From positions 5,421,390 to 5,485,389 of the forward strand of contig VZDJ01007747.1 in the NCBI GenBank assembly GCA_008694505.1: a stretch of 64,000 nucleotides of DNA, in the 5' to 3' direction. Below, piece by piece: positions 24,478-36,803 of the stretch. A model generated the notes under the pieces. It was not told the DNA's origin. It saw only the letters and a list, made by a program, of their open reading frames with translations, and did no database searches. A program made the translations under genes and the position numbers. Source of the DNA: Cyanoderma ruficeps. Its lineage: Eukaryota > Chordata > Aves > Passeriformes > Timaliidae. Each line of letters begins with the position of its first letter. Position 1 is the stretch's first letter.

Positions 24478-24686
24478 ATACCTATTCCATGTATTTTTGT
24501 GTGCAGCTCTGTAGGTTGTATTTCCTGTTGTTAGCACCTCTCTGTTGGGACACACACGTGCTTTCATATTCATAGAGGCCTTACTTTAATCCAGGCTTCC
24601 CCTTGAAACCAGCACCTGTGCTTGCCTGTGGTAGCCATGTGGAAACAGCAGCTTGCTCACTTTCTAATCAGGCCACGTTCTTCTTA
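24478..24686 (+). pseudogene. RBM46: Decayed ancestral RBM46 terminal exon
   Basis: Frame 24558-24683 reads VLSYS, a TAG stop (24573-24575), then RPYFNPGFPLKP, and later GSHV and SNQATFF. This aligns along its whole length with the end of human RBM46 as I remember it (VLPYTSRPYSYPGYPLSP ... GSHV ... SNQASFF). About 21 of 35 residues after the stop match, with one extra codon. Upstream, a weaker match (AGCTCTGTAGG..., and LS-V-GT before 24555) is in another frame, separated by a one-base deletion near 24556. The start, YLFH for YNFH, lacks an AG acceptor. The normal stop after FF is also lost to a frame change. The exon is therefore homologous but apparently unable to encode the ancestral tail. 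Confidence 0.8.
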
Positions 24687-24708
24687 AAAAACATTGTTGA
24701 GCAATAAA

Positions 24709-27700
24709 CTGAAAATAGTTTTTGATTTTTAAAATTAGATATATATATAATTCATTTTGAGTGAGCTACCTTTATTTCTATTGTGACTATTTTGCATTTC
24801 TCGGTCAAGTGCTTTATTTATTGAATGACAAAAGAATAACAACCATTTTTTTACCTTTTTAACAATCTGAAACTAATAACATTCTTATTTATGGAATTTT
24901 ATACATAGTTTCAGTTCATTGACAAGGAATGGGCCAGATGGTTAAAATATCTAAGGGCCTCACCTATGCAACTATTGTTTGTAAGCTGTTATATCTGAAA
25001 ATTGTTTGTCAAAAAGGAATATTATGTTGACAGAAAACGATGCAATGTAAAGATTTCAAGTTGAATAATTTTTCTTAAAAGCAATCAACTGTTGTGGTCC
25101 AGTACGTATTTTGGTTCAGTGCATTTCATCACCATATTAAATTGTCCTTTTTGCTGTTAATTTAGGTGCAGTTATAGCAGTTTCATTTTATTTGATATTA
25201 GCTACATAATAATTCTTTTACATGTTGCAATTTCTAATGTTGAAATAATGTGTTTGACTTCTGTATGTGAATTAACATTTATATTAAATTTGTGCTGTTC
25301 ATATTTGGTGTGTGTAAAAGAAAAATAAATTATTATTTTAGACATGGCACTTTCCCAAACGTACTCTGGAGGATTCACTTCACTTTCTATAATAACAGGC
25401 TTTGGCCAGAGGCTCCAGTGCTTTGCTGAACAAAAGGAAGGGTAATTAAGCGGCTGAGTGAAGACTGGAAAAAAGAAAAGTAATTCTTGAAAAGCAAATT
25501 AGTTGATTAGCTTTTATGGCATGTGAAAGTGGTTAAAAGGTTAGGATTTCCTAGAAAACTCATGTGTAAGGGGAACAGGGAACTTGTTTAATCCATGTTT
25601 AAACCAAGTGGTTTCTAAGGCCAAGACAAAAATCAATGTTTGAGATAGAATGGTACAATATAATGGTGATAATACATGGGGTTGGTAATTTAAATGTATT
25701 TTCCTGGCAGCCTGAGAATTCTAGTCTACAGACTGCTGAAATAAGCTTCATTTTATTTTTCAAGTGTCTTGATAAAGGCTTCGATTTTTGCATTTCTGAT
25801 GGAAATCTGGACCAAGCAAACCTAGGTAAAATTTGTATTGTTAGCTGTGGGCCAAGGTACATAAAGAATGCAGAATATTACAGTGAATACTAGAAGAACT
25901 GCAAATAAAAGTACCCCTCTCAGTGAACAAAAGGAGGTACTGCCCAGTACTGTAGAAGGCCAGAGGATTGCATTTTTCAGGTGTGTAACATCCTTCTTGA
26001 TCAGATTTCCAGCTCAGGCAAAAATACCCAACAAACAAAACAGTTTTTCTGCGAACTAGCAAATCCCATCGTTATTAACATGAGCATGTATCTTGGCAGT
26101 TATTTTCAGTATTCCCAACACGTGTGACTGCTAAACCATTATCGAAGATGTGGGTGTAGTGAGTACTAGGCTGATGCCAGCCAAATACAGGCAGAATTTG
26201 TCTTTGTTCTAAGCTAAGAACAGTGGTGTAAGGAATAAACAGCAGTAGCACGCTGTTGCTGTAATTCAGGCTTTTTGCGGTTTATTCAGAATACATCGTT
26301 AGAAATCTCTAATCAGAGTGCAAAATTGCAAACATATTTTTCATGCTTATAAAAATCTCACTGAAACTTATTAACCCTTGGAAAATAAACCACCACATAT
26401 TTCTTCAAAAAAGGTTGTGACAGAACACAGTGTTGCCTTTTTTTTTTTCTTAAATTACTTTTGTGTAATGTAAAAAGTATATTGGTCGATGTCCCTGTTC
26501 TGTAACTGGTGTAGAAACTAAAAGTCCCTTTGAAAGTAGAGGTCACTGACTTTGGTGGAGCAAAGTTCTGTTAGTTTGAGCTATATCCACTGCATCAAAA
26601 ACTTGCCCTAAATAACAAAAAGAGGTCTTTATTCTTACAGTTAGCATTTTCATTTATTTGCCTTTTTTCTTTCTCCCTCTAATATTATTACTACCTTTTT
26701 TTTCATGGGAAAGAAACAGTAAATTGGGATTGGGGAACCAAGACTACTTGTCACCCAAAGTTAACATCCTATATATCAATGAACAAGAGCTGGTAAATGA
26801 AAGGAAATTTCTATTAAATATGAAACAGCATTAAAGATCAAGTCACTTGGAAGATACTGGGTTAATGAATGCTCTTGATGTAAAAGCAATCCCCAAGAAG
26901 TCAGTTCTAAGTCCTCTCTTTCAGCAAACTTCTTGACAGCAGTTGCTGTGTGTAACAAAGAATGATCAGTTTACCATCCCTTCACACTGTTTAGTGGACA
27001 ACCAGAGGAAAGAAAACAGGTAATGATCCAGCAGTCTTAAATGCAGCTTTCCTGCAGTTAGAGCCTGGACAGGCCCCAAACAGCCAGAAGAAAGGGAAGG
27101 CTTGAGGCAGGGATTGAGAGCTCCTTTCTCTACCACTCAGTTGTTCACCATACTAACAAGGAGCCCCCATGGTGAGGAATTGTTCCAGCTTGTCTGAGGC
27201 TAAACTTTAAGAGATGGAAAGAGTAAAATGGCTTAATCACAGACTGTAGCAGTAACCCCTAACTTCCTCAGGACCCAGGCCCATGCTGCCATAAAGACAG
27301 TGCTCAAGCCACCAGGATTGCACCTGCTATCAGGAATGGCAAGAGGCATGTAGGACCCAGATGGGACAGGCCTTTTCCAAAAATACAGCTGCTGCACAAC
27401 TACCATGCAGGAGCATTTAACAATACAACCACTGTCAAACAAGGTCAAATTTTTAGAATTCTAAAATGCAAATGGCTGCTCATGGGAATGGAAAGAAAAT
27501 CTTATGTACTGCTTGAAGGTGGGTGAAATTTCAAGAATTATAAGAACACAAATATCTTCCACAAGATCCCACTTCAGGCTCTGAGCATGTTTTTCTACGC
27601 TGCCAGAGGCTGTGGCTGCTGTGGGAAGCTTCCTGCAGAGGGAAGTATTTATTCACTAGTATATGAAAACAAAATTCATGCAAATACTGGTCCCTGCAGC

Positions 27701-30700
27701 AGCTGGGCCTTTATGTCTCTGTTCTACAGATTTGACAACAAGGGAGGGGAAGAACAGTTCTTCTCATTTCCCAATACATTTTCACAGGCAGAATTTAGAA
27801 TTGGCAGCACATTCCTAGGGACAACAAGAGTAGGAGGTTGGATTCAGACACATGAAGGAAAAGACCTTTGACTTCCCTACTCACCGTTTTTTTCCTTACA
27901 TGATTAGGATCACTGTCTTGTTTGTAGGGACCTAATTCAACATTGTCAACTTCAGCATAATTAAGGAAGAATAGCATCTCTTGGAAAAGCATATCTAGGT
28001 TGGGGGCAGGAAGCTATCACAATCAATCTTCCAGGAATTGAGTAGTTCTCACTGAGGAGGAGATGCTTCAGAAACTTTAATAGTGAAGAAGAGCTTGTGT
28101 GCAAGCAAAAAAGAGCAAACCAACTCAGCATCCCTATAGGATGACAATAGATTTGGAAGACCACACAAAAAAGATCTAAGTCGCAAATTCGAGTTGTCTC
28201 TTCTTGAAAACAGAAGGTCATATTGTTCGTGGAATCCAGAATGTTTGGGTGTTAATATGCTGGTTTTATGCCAGAGATACAGGTAGGTCAGAAAATGGTT
28301 AACAGCTGGTTTGTAGCAGTAGCTTTTTAAGGAGGGGTGGTGAGCAGCTTTCAAAGTCTTAAGGTGAAAACAATGATCATAGGAGCATTGATGAAAGGGT
28401 TAGATGTTTTCTTTGAACTAGACAAAAATGTAAAAAAGGCAAACACCCCATCCTCCAAAAGCTCACCTCTGCTATCTAAAGCAACAGTCATGAGAAAAAA
28501 ACTACCTGAATGTTCTTTAAGGCATGCATTTTGATGAAACCTTCACTGCATATTTTTCCTTTAAAAAACCATACAGTTTTCAGCTACCATGAAATCATAT
28601 TTATTTTATCTGTTCATCCCAGTCAAGAATTTAAGCTATGGAAGCAGTAGATTAAAGCCAGAGGAAACAGTTACATCACCCAGTTTGTCCAGCAATCCAA
28701 AGACATCATCCCATTTCACAAACGGCCTGAGAGCAAGCCCGGTAATAGGTGATGAAAGAAAATCTTCCAGAAAGGCATCAGTCCACAAGGAATTGAATCT
28801 TGCAATATGAATTGGATCAGGGTATCCTAACTCTAAACAGGCACAGTACTTTACTGCAAAAATACTTGATTCCTTAAGCATTCAGAGGGTATTTCCTGAG
28901 CTCTTGATAACCTCTCTGGCTTTGAGCTTAAGAAATTTTCCAAGCCACCTCTTAGTACATACAGGCAATAGCTATCAGCTGTATTTTCCTCCTTTTCTTT
29001 TCACCACCTCATGTGGCACTTAAATATTAGATAAATAACTAGTGAATAACACTACAGGGGGACTCCAGCAAGCCATGGAGCAGAAGGAGTTAAACTCTCT
29101 TTAGCTCTGGTGAACTTGTGCAATGGAGTTCACAAGCTGGTCCTGGTGAGAGCTGGGTGTTAGCAGAGCTTGCTCCCCTGATTTTGATTTCTCTCACCTG
29201 AAGAAGGGATGTGGCCTCCAATTTACAGGACCTCAGGGGCTGAGCTGCTGGTGGAAACACTGGTCTCAAGTTTCTAAGAATGAAGCCAGGTGCTCTCACT
29301 GGAGAGTTCAGGATAAATGTGGATACAGGCATTCACAGGACAATATGTCTGGCTGTCTGAAAAAGTCATCTGGACAAATGCTTGTATTAAAAAGTCTAAG
29401 AATATGAAATGTTTTCATCCTAATGCAGAAGAGGAAATCTGTGAGAGCTCAAACATTGTCATTTTTGTAAACAATACTTATTTAGGCTTTTCTAATACTA
29501 GGGAGTAAGGAAGGTATACCAGTTAGGGCAGGCATTTAGTGAACCCTCAAATGCTTCTGTACACAACTGGCCAACGGGTTGATGCTACAATCTGGAAGCT
29601 CAGCTTCCAGTTTTCTTCACCCATATTACAAACCCTGATCAAATCAAGCAGGCATGGCTGCTTTCAGGGCTGGTGTATGGCTAGCAAAAGATTCCTGCTG
29701 CAGTAGAGAGTTTGCTGAATTTTGCTGTCCTACCGTAGAATTCTTTGCCAGAAAAACATGTTGTTCCATTTCATGCTGAATTTGTGCTTGTTAAATATAT
29801 TTCAACTGCATGATATACCAGTATTTTGTAATGAAATAAAGTTACTCTCCTGTATGAGGTACGATTTCATTTTTTCTAAGCTAATCTCTTACGTTTTCAG
29901 AAACTGATTGAGACAGGGAGATGTCAGACAATTATGGATACTGAAAGCTTTCAGGGCAGAGGACGACCCAATCAAATACCCCCCAAGGTTTTAACAGCCT
30001 TGTTATTCCATTATCACAAGCTAACCAGCAGTAATTTAAAACTCTTTTTTTTTTTTGCCAACCAGAGTGAAAAGATTTCTTTTTTTATGTGTTGACATCC
30101 TAGTGTACTGTTTGTCAAACAGGAGTAAGAAGAGATATGAGAGGCATCAAGTGAATGAAAAATATTTGTACTAGCAGCCTAAAGAGGACAACCAACGTAA
30201 CTCAAGGAAACTTCATGTCAGTATGATGTTAAAAACTTTATGAATGATTTTTGGGAAAAAAAAATTAAATTCCACTTTAATTAAAGTTTACTCATATTCT
30301 TGGGGGATTAATAGTTAATTTTTTAAAAAAAAGGCAGTTTAACTACCGTTGCATGGGAGAGAGTTGCAGAGAATATGAGAAGAGTAGGGATAAAGATTTA
30401 GAGTACCAGTAGGCATTTTTAATTGCATTACATGGATAACTATTTCATAACATTTGAAAACCTGTTGGATTATTAGGATTCATAATGCTAGGATAAGCAG
30501 ATGTTTGATTATAAATGAGAATATCCTACCCAAACAGTCCAAGTCAGTGTAGATAAGACTTGGATATATTACATCTTCTGAAATTGAACTATGATCAGCT
30601 TTTTCACTATATTGTACATTTTCTCTTTTTGGCCTGATTTCCAAGACAGTTCAGCAGGCTGAAATATCAAACATCCTTTCTCATCAGCTTTCTCTAAATT

Positions 30701-30769
30701 CTCCTCTCCTCATTGCTATTAATAATATTGTGGGTCTTTCTTGGCATTTCTTTCCCCCTTAGATATTTT
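24709..30769. other. Intergenic, no gene seen
   Basis: The first 600 bases may belong to long 3' untranslated forms of RBM46, since AATAAA occurs at 25324. The remainder is AT-rich, with frames under about 100 codons on both strands and no recognisable domain, RNA gene or mobile element. Confidence 0.55.
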
Positions 30770-30912
30770 TCTGTGTCACAGATTCATTGAATAATTGGGG
30801 TCAGAAGGGACCTTTCAAAGGTCATCTAGTCCACCTGCCCTGCAATGAGCAGGAACACCTTCAGTTAGATCAGGTTGCTCAGCATCCCATCCATCCTGAC
30901 CTTGATACTTAA
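30770..30912 (-). mobile_element. CR1 LINE 3' fragment, antisense
   Basis: The + strand shows the reverse complement of a CR1 end. It reads a degraded 'cacagattcattgaataattggg', then 'agaagggacctttcaaaggtc', 'atctagtccacctgccctg', and 'caatgagcaggaacaccttc', followed by 'agatcaggttgctcagcatcc'. The copy is short, old and 5' truncated. Confidence 0.88.
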
Positions 30913-33800
30913 TTATTCTTTCACAATAGGCTTGTCTACTGCGGAACTTAAGTGAAAACTATCTGATAGTTTTTCCTTGTCAAGTGACATGGTTTTTTTT
31001 CTTAAAAAAGAAAAGCAGACCCCAGCATAGTCCTCAAGCATATTTATTCTGATTCTTTAACTTAAATCAGTGCCAGCTTCTCTTAGTTACACTGTTTCAT
31101 ATGAAAATATTCTCTCATGTGTTTCCAGACTAATTCAAACAGACTATGTCCATCTCTAAGAGTGCTTTTGAGATAAGGTACTAGAATATCACTTTGAATA
31201 TGAATTCAGCATCACTAGCACATGGCCTCCTGCCAGTTCTGCTGTGCCTGTCACTTGTTATGTTTTCTCATATCCTTGAGAGCCTGCAATGGAGTGCTGT
31301 TGGAAGGTTACATTACAAATTTCTGCAAAATATCAGATGTAATCTAGTTCTTTTCATGGTGAGCAATCTTTTACAGATGTTGTTTTACAAATGGAGAGTT
31401 TAATGCATCTACCACTTCTCTAAATCTTTGGCAAGTGGAAAAATGGTGCCAAGCAATCTTTGCATATATTTTGTATTAGTGTATGTTATAAGCAGGTACC
31501 GTGGTAGTACAGTGTCTGTAGAACTATTTTAAGTGTGCAAACATAATTGATTAAGCACCTGATGAACTTTTAGTGTTCATTATCTGGCCAGTTCTGGAAG
31601 ACACAAGGAGTGGATGGAGGAATGTATAAAACAAAATCAGGTCAAAGGCAGCCAAAGTCTCTACTGAAAATTAAGTAGGGCATTGCAAGGAGTTAGAATC
31701 AAAGTATAGAGGAAATATATGGAAGTTCATTGTTAAACTGGTCTCCAGGTGACAGAGGTATATTGGGTAAAAATTCTCAAAGTGAAGAACAGCTTTCTGA
31801 AATGAGATTTTAAGCAGAAGGACACAGACCATGCAGGTACAGTTCATTGCTAACAGTCCCCGGCTGCATTCCCTAACCCAGGATACAGACAGTTTTCCAC
31901 AATGTTCAGGTTAGCTGCTCTCACTAAAAAGCTCTTGCTGCACAACAGAAAGCCCTTCTCCAGAGAACAAACTTGATGAAGGACTGTCAAACTTTAAAGA
32001 ATTTGTAACAGAAAAAATGGCCATTTAGTTTTATATTCTGAACTTTGCTCCTGTATAATCAGCCTCTAAGTGGTAGTCAATTGAAGTTTTTCAAAAGCAG
32101 ATGCAGGGCTAGGACAGGGCAAGATCTTTCCTGGTTATGGAAGAGGGGAAGCTTAGTGGTGATTTCCTTCCCATCACTGCAGACTTCCATCCTGCAGAGC
32201 TTCACCTGCCTGAGCTGTCCCCACCACAGTGTAAATGCCTCTGCTGGTCCCTTGCTTAGCCCCAGTGAGAGCAACAATGCTCTCTATCTCCATGCTATTT
32301 CACATCCATTCCTGCATTATGTCCATTAGTCAGAGTCGGATTTTATTTCTAATGTTAAAATTGATAATTCAATACACATTAAAACGTGCTTCTTTTTGCC
32401 TCTGTGTTTTCATTCTTTTTTAGCTTCCAGTCTCCTTGGACATGCCTGATGCTTCCTGATGCCCAGAGGCATTAGACTACCCAGACCTGGTTAAGCACAG
32501 TCCTTGATGCAGCATAGAGTTCAGAGAAGGGGGAGAGAGGTTTTAAATACCTGACTGCAGGAAAGACAGGGTGTCAAGGAGTTGGGATAATTCCAGATCC
32601 CCTGCTGAAAGAGATAACAGAGGGCCTGCAAAGCCCTTGCCAGCCCTCAAGGTAGATCAGCTTCTGTAATTGTTCTGCTGAACAGTGGAGAACCAAAAGG
32701 GTTGTAAACAAGCAAGATTTAAAGCAAGCACCAACCCAAACCAGAAATAAATATTTGGTAGATTTGTAGCACACATCTAAAATCCTGATTTAAATGAGAA
32801 AATAAATGCATTATTATGGCTACAAACTTTCCTCAGCCTGGAAATGTTCCAGTCATCAATGAGAAAAATTTAAGGTTGCAGGACAGACAGTAACATGATG
32901 CCTTGGTCTGAAAATATGAGAATATTACCTCTGAGGAAAAATAATCCAAAACCAAGACATTAATATGTAGCTTGGAGAAAACTGTCAAAGGAGTGGTAGT
33001 TCTAGAGAGACTAGAGAAAAGATTATGAAAGCTAAGTATGAATATTTGCCTAAGCACTAATTTAGTAAGAGATAAAGAGATAATTCTACAACTATTTTTC
33101 CAGTAGATACACATCAAAATTTTGGAGAGCAAAATGAAGACACTGATTTCTTACATATCCCATCAAAACACAAAAGCCAGTCCTTAAGTCCTATCTGAAT
33201 CAGATCCTAAAGTCTCGAGCAAATATCCTATAACATGAGGAAAAAAACCCCAGGAAAACAGTGTTGCTTGTGACTTCTGTGTTAGGTTCTTCCAGAAATT
33301 TCTACTGGATTGTTTTCTGGAACTAGAGGTTTCACACCATGTGCTGACTTGTGCAGGAAAAGCAGATTAGACCTCAGCTGGGAACAACGCGAGTTCAAGC
33401 CTGACAGGGGAAAAGCCCATCTTCTAGTTTCAATCAGCATAGCTTTCAAAACCTTGTTACCATTAAACTGAATTTTGTGATATGACCACACTATTCCTAT
33501 GAAAAAATCCTGATGGAAATCATGGGATAAAAGTCAGTAGCTCAACCTGGGCTTTGAAGGTAACTGAGCTAAGTAACAGAACTAAAAGCAGCAGATATTG
33601 GAGAGATGAAACATGGTATCCTAATGAATCCTTGTATGTGCAAGCTACCAGTCTGAGATCAATATGTAACAGTCTTTGCTCATATCAGCCAACAAAGACA
33701 GGATGACAAATGGTAATTTAAATTAGGGAGATGATGAAAGTTCTCATTATTCAATTAACATACAGCTTTATGAAATGAAATATACCTATATTTTTAATGT

Positions 33801-33852
33801 TTTAAAACTACTTTTTAAACTACTTTTAAAAATGTTTTTAGAACTACTTTTA
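33801..33852. repeat. Imperfect tandem repeat of an 'aaactacttttt' motif
   Basis: Three close copies of an AACTACTTTT core separated by T/A runs. Probably slippage-derived. Confidence 0.6.
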
Positions 33853-35245
33853 ATACCAACTTTGGAATACCTGATACTAAGTGAAGAATTTTAGAGGATT
33901 TCAAGAAACAGACTCTCATGTGAATATGATATATTTTTTTTTTTTTCAGAAAATACTTATACTATCATCATCAAAGACACTCACTGTGATAACATTTCAG
34001 AATAGATTTTCACTGGACAAAGCCTCTGTTCTGCAACTAATTCATCCGTTTTGGCAAGTGAATGCCTGTCATTCACTAAACCTAAATGATGACAAAATCA
34101 GTCTCAAGTCTGCCATGGCTTTGTTTGTCTGTGATAGACCAGAGCCTGCATGCACTAGAACACCTCTAGAGCCAAAACTCAATGTCAAAGGTTTTAAATA
34201 ACATTTGGTTTTGAAAAATGTGCACACCTAATAAACCTCAGATGTATGCATTTATTTCCATACCCTGAAATATCCAGACAAAGGAGCAAGGCTTCAAAGA
34301 TTTTTAAAAATTATTTTTTAATTTTTCTGTTGAAGACAAGTTTAGTGGTGGAAGCCAAGGGACAGAACAGAGGCAGCAATATCCTGGCCTACTCAGGTGA
34401 AACCCAGGGCACAGAGAAGGGTGCTGCCCTCCTGAACAGGGTCTGGGGATGCTGCCATTGCCAGGTCCCCAAGGCAGCCAAAGGCAGCTCCATGGAAATA
34501 CCTGACTTAGTGGGAACCCCAGGGATAATAAATATGCAAAACCTCACAACTGCACAGTGAATGCTCAAAAGGTAGGGATTTGATTAACTTCCAGCTTTAC
34601 AAGAAATTAAGACTGCCTTTCAAGGCACTAAGGCAGACAGATTCTATCTGTTCTCACTACATTTTGAATAACTCCCCTGGCTTCTTTCCAGCAGGAACGA
34701 CTTATTACATGGCAGCTGCTTTGAACCAAGGTCTCAACACACAGGCACAGAAGATGAACTTTTAAAAGATTAATGTGAAGAGTAGTAATTCGAACTCTTT
34801 GGCTAAGAGATTCATCTGACCAAGAAAACAACAACAACAAAAAAAGCCATTCTAGTTATCAGACTTAATTAGGCCAGACAGATGAATTATAATTTTGCAG
34901 AAGCCTGGGATGTGAAAAATGAGGCACCATTGTGCTCAGAGTGCCATCTTAGTCTAGTCAGGGGCAGGAAGCAACTCCCAAGTGATAGTCCTACAGCATC
35001 AGCACCATCTCCTGTGTCTCGTGCCCCTCAGATTTCATCAGGAATATTTACCGAAGCCAAAAGGGTTTGATTGATAGGTTTTAGCACAGATACTGCAAAT
35101 TCAGCCTTTAGATGTAAATATTGTTGGCTAGTTGTAGCTCTGTGCCCTTAATAATTTACCTACTAAATGTGTAGTCTGCTGTAAATAGGTTCCCAAAGAC
35201 TTATCCAAGCTGTTGTACTCTGAGGGACAAAGCCTATTCCTGCCT

Positions 35246-35271
35246 CTTTTCCTTTCCCTTGAAAGGAAAAG
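35246..35271. repeat. Inverted repeat, 11-bp arms with 4-base loop
   Basis: CTTTTCCTTTC, loop CCTT, then the exact reverse complement. It is a polypurine/polypyrimidine mirror of its flanks and may be fortuitous. Confidence 0.7.
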
Positions 35272-36674
35272 GCTTGAAGTCCATCCAGTTGTGGTAGAAG
35301 ACAGCCACTACTACAGCATGGAGGAAACATGGAGGCAACAAGGAAAGAGGAGTAAGATTGCTTCCTGTGGCAGGATCCATCCTGCAGTACTTCTCTACCT
35401 CCAGACACTCTCTTCTAACTCGTTAAGGGAATTGGAAAAGATCCTGCCAACCTGATGGAACTATCCCAGTGGTGACAGCCATGTTTACTAGTGGAAGCAT
35501 AGTATAGTCTCAGTAATATTGCCACTGTGGAGGCATTTCTCTGATACTACACTTGCATAATCTCAGATCATATATGCAATTGAAATAGGCTAAAAGATGG
35601 GTTCAAAAGAGGAGGGAAGACATTGTGTCTCAGGGAAGAATTTCACTGAATTAAACTGAATTCCCCATAGACATCATACTCACATTTCTGACTGATTCAA
35701 CCTTCTTTCTGTAGTGAAAAAGGAGTGTAAAAAAGATCAGCAAGAAAATTGCTGCCATTGACTTCCATGAGCTGATATTTCAATGTTGATATTTGAATTG
35801 TAATATTTTTAAAGAGGTATTGGGTTAGAAATATGCTTTTTTTTTCCCCACCAGAAAGGAAAGAAGCAATGTTTTAAACTTCACGTGGAAAAAAAAATAG
35901 GAGAAGCCTATGGGAGAGTACTTAAAAGTAGTATTTTTATCAGTTGTCACTTGGAGTTCAGAACTAAATAATAAAACAATAAGTAAAACTATAAACAGTA
36001 TGCATTTTCAGCAATAACTTGTCAAATGTTGGCTACATTAGGAAAGACATTAAGTCATAGCCTTTTGATCTACTCAGGGAACATCACCAATCTAGAGTAT
36101 ACAAGAATGGTAGGTCAAATGCATATTATTTACACATAGAATGCAAACAAGAAGATGGAGGAGGTCCCTCATCCCAGATTACCCCAGTATCACTTTGAAG
36201 TACTTCTCTACTGTCAAGGGTCATCCTCAGCAAGATGATCTTGGCCACACAGCAATGTAGGGCGTGACTGAGGAAAATGTGGGTCGTGCAAAAAGGGGTT
36301 CAGCACATGGGGGAAAGGATTGCATATAAACAAGGAGACCAGCTGTCCTGCTGGGTAGCTGCAGCACACTGTCTGTGCATGCAGAGGAGAGAGGGAGCTC
36401 AGTAGGGAGCTGCTCTGATGGTCAAGTGCTGGAGCACTCCAGGCATGAGGAGCCACAGAGAGAGCTGGGCATGCTTGGCCTGAGGCAGGACTTGAGGGGT
36501 GGCTGACACCAGCACTGGGATGAGGAGGACTGGATGGAAGACAGGCAGATTCTTCTCAGAGGGGCACGGTGAAAACACGAGGAGCAATGGTCATTGGTAG
36601 GAGCAAGGGAAATTCCAACTAATCTTTCTTTCCCCTCCAGGGAAGCTAGTTAAGGATGCAAAAGGATGCCTGGT

Positions 36675-36803
36675 GAGCATCTATCCTTGCAGATACTCAA
36701 AACTCTCCTGGACAAGATCCTGAGTGCCTGATTCAATTTACATGTTGGTCATGTTGGAGCAAGGGTTGGACTACCGATCTCCAGAGGCCCCATCTAACTT
36801 GAA
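36675..36803 (+). mobile_element. CR1 LINE 3' fragment
   Basis: The order matches a CR1 end: 'ccttgcagatactcaaaactctcctggacaagatcctgag', then 'gagcaagggttggacta', then 'gatctccagaggcccc', ending near 'atctaacttgaatga'. The copy is diverged, and the terminal repeat is degraded. The 5' limit is approximate. Confidence 0.8.

Larger units (their letters stand above)
30913..36674. other. Intergenic, no gene seen
   Basis: Repeat-poor AT-rich DNA without a convincing exon. It contains a tandem-like motif array at 33801-33852 and an 11-bp-arm hairpin at 35246-35271. Some moderately GC-rich patches (34380-34560, 36225-36600) may be old unrecognised repeats. Confidence 0.5.
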
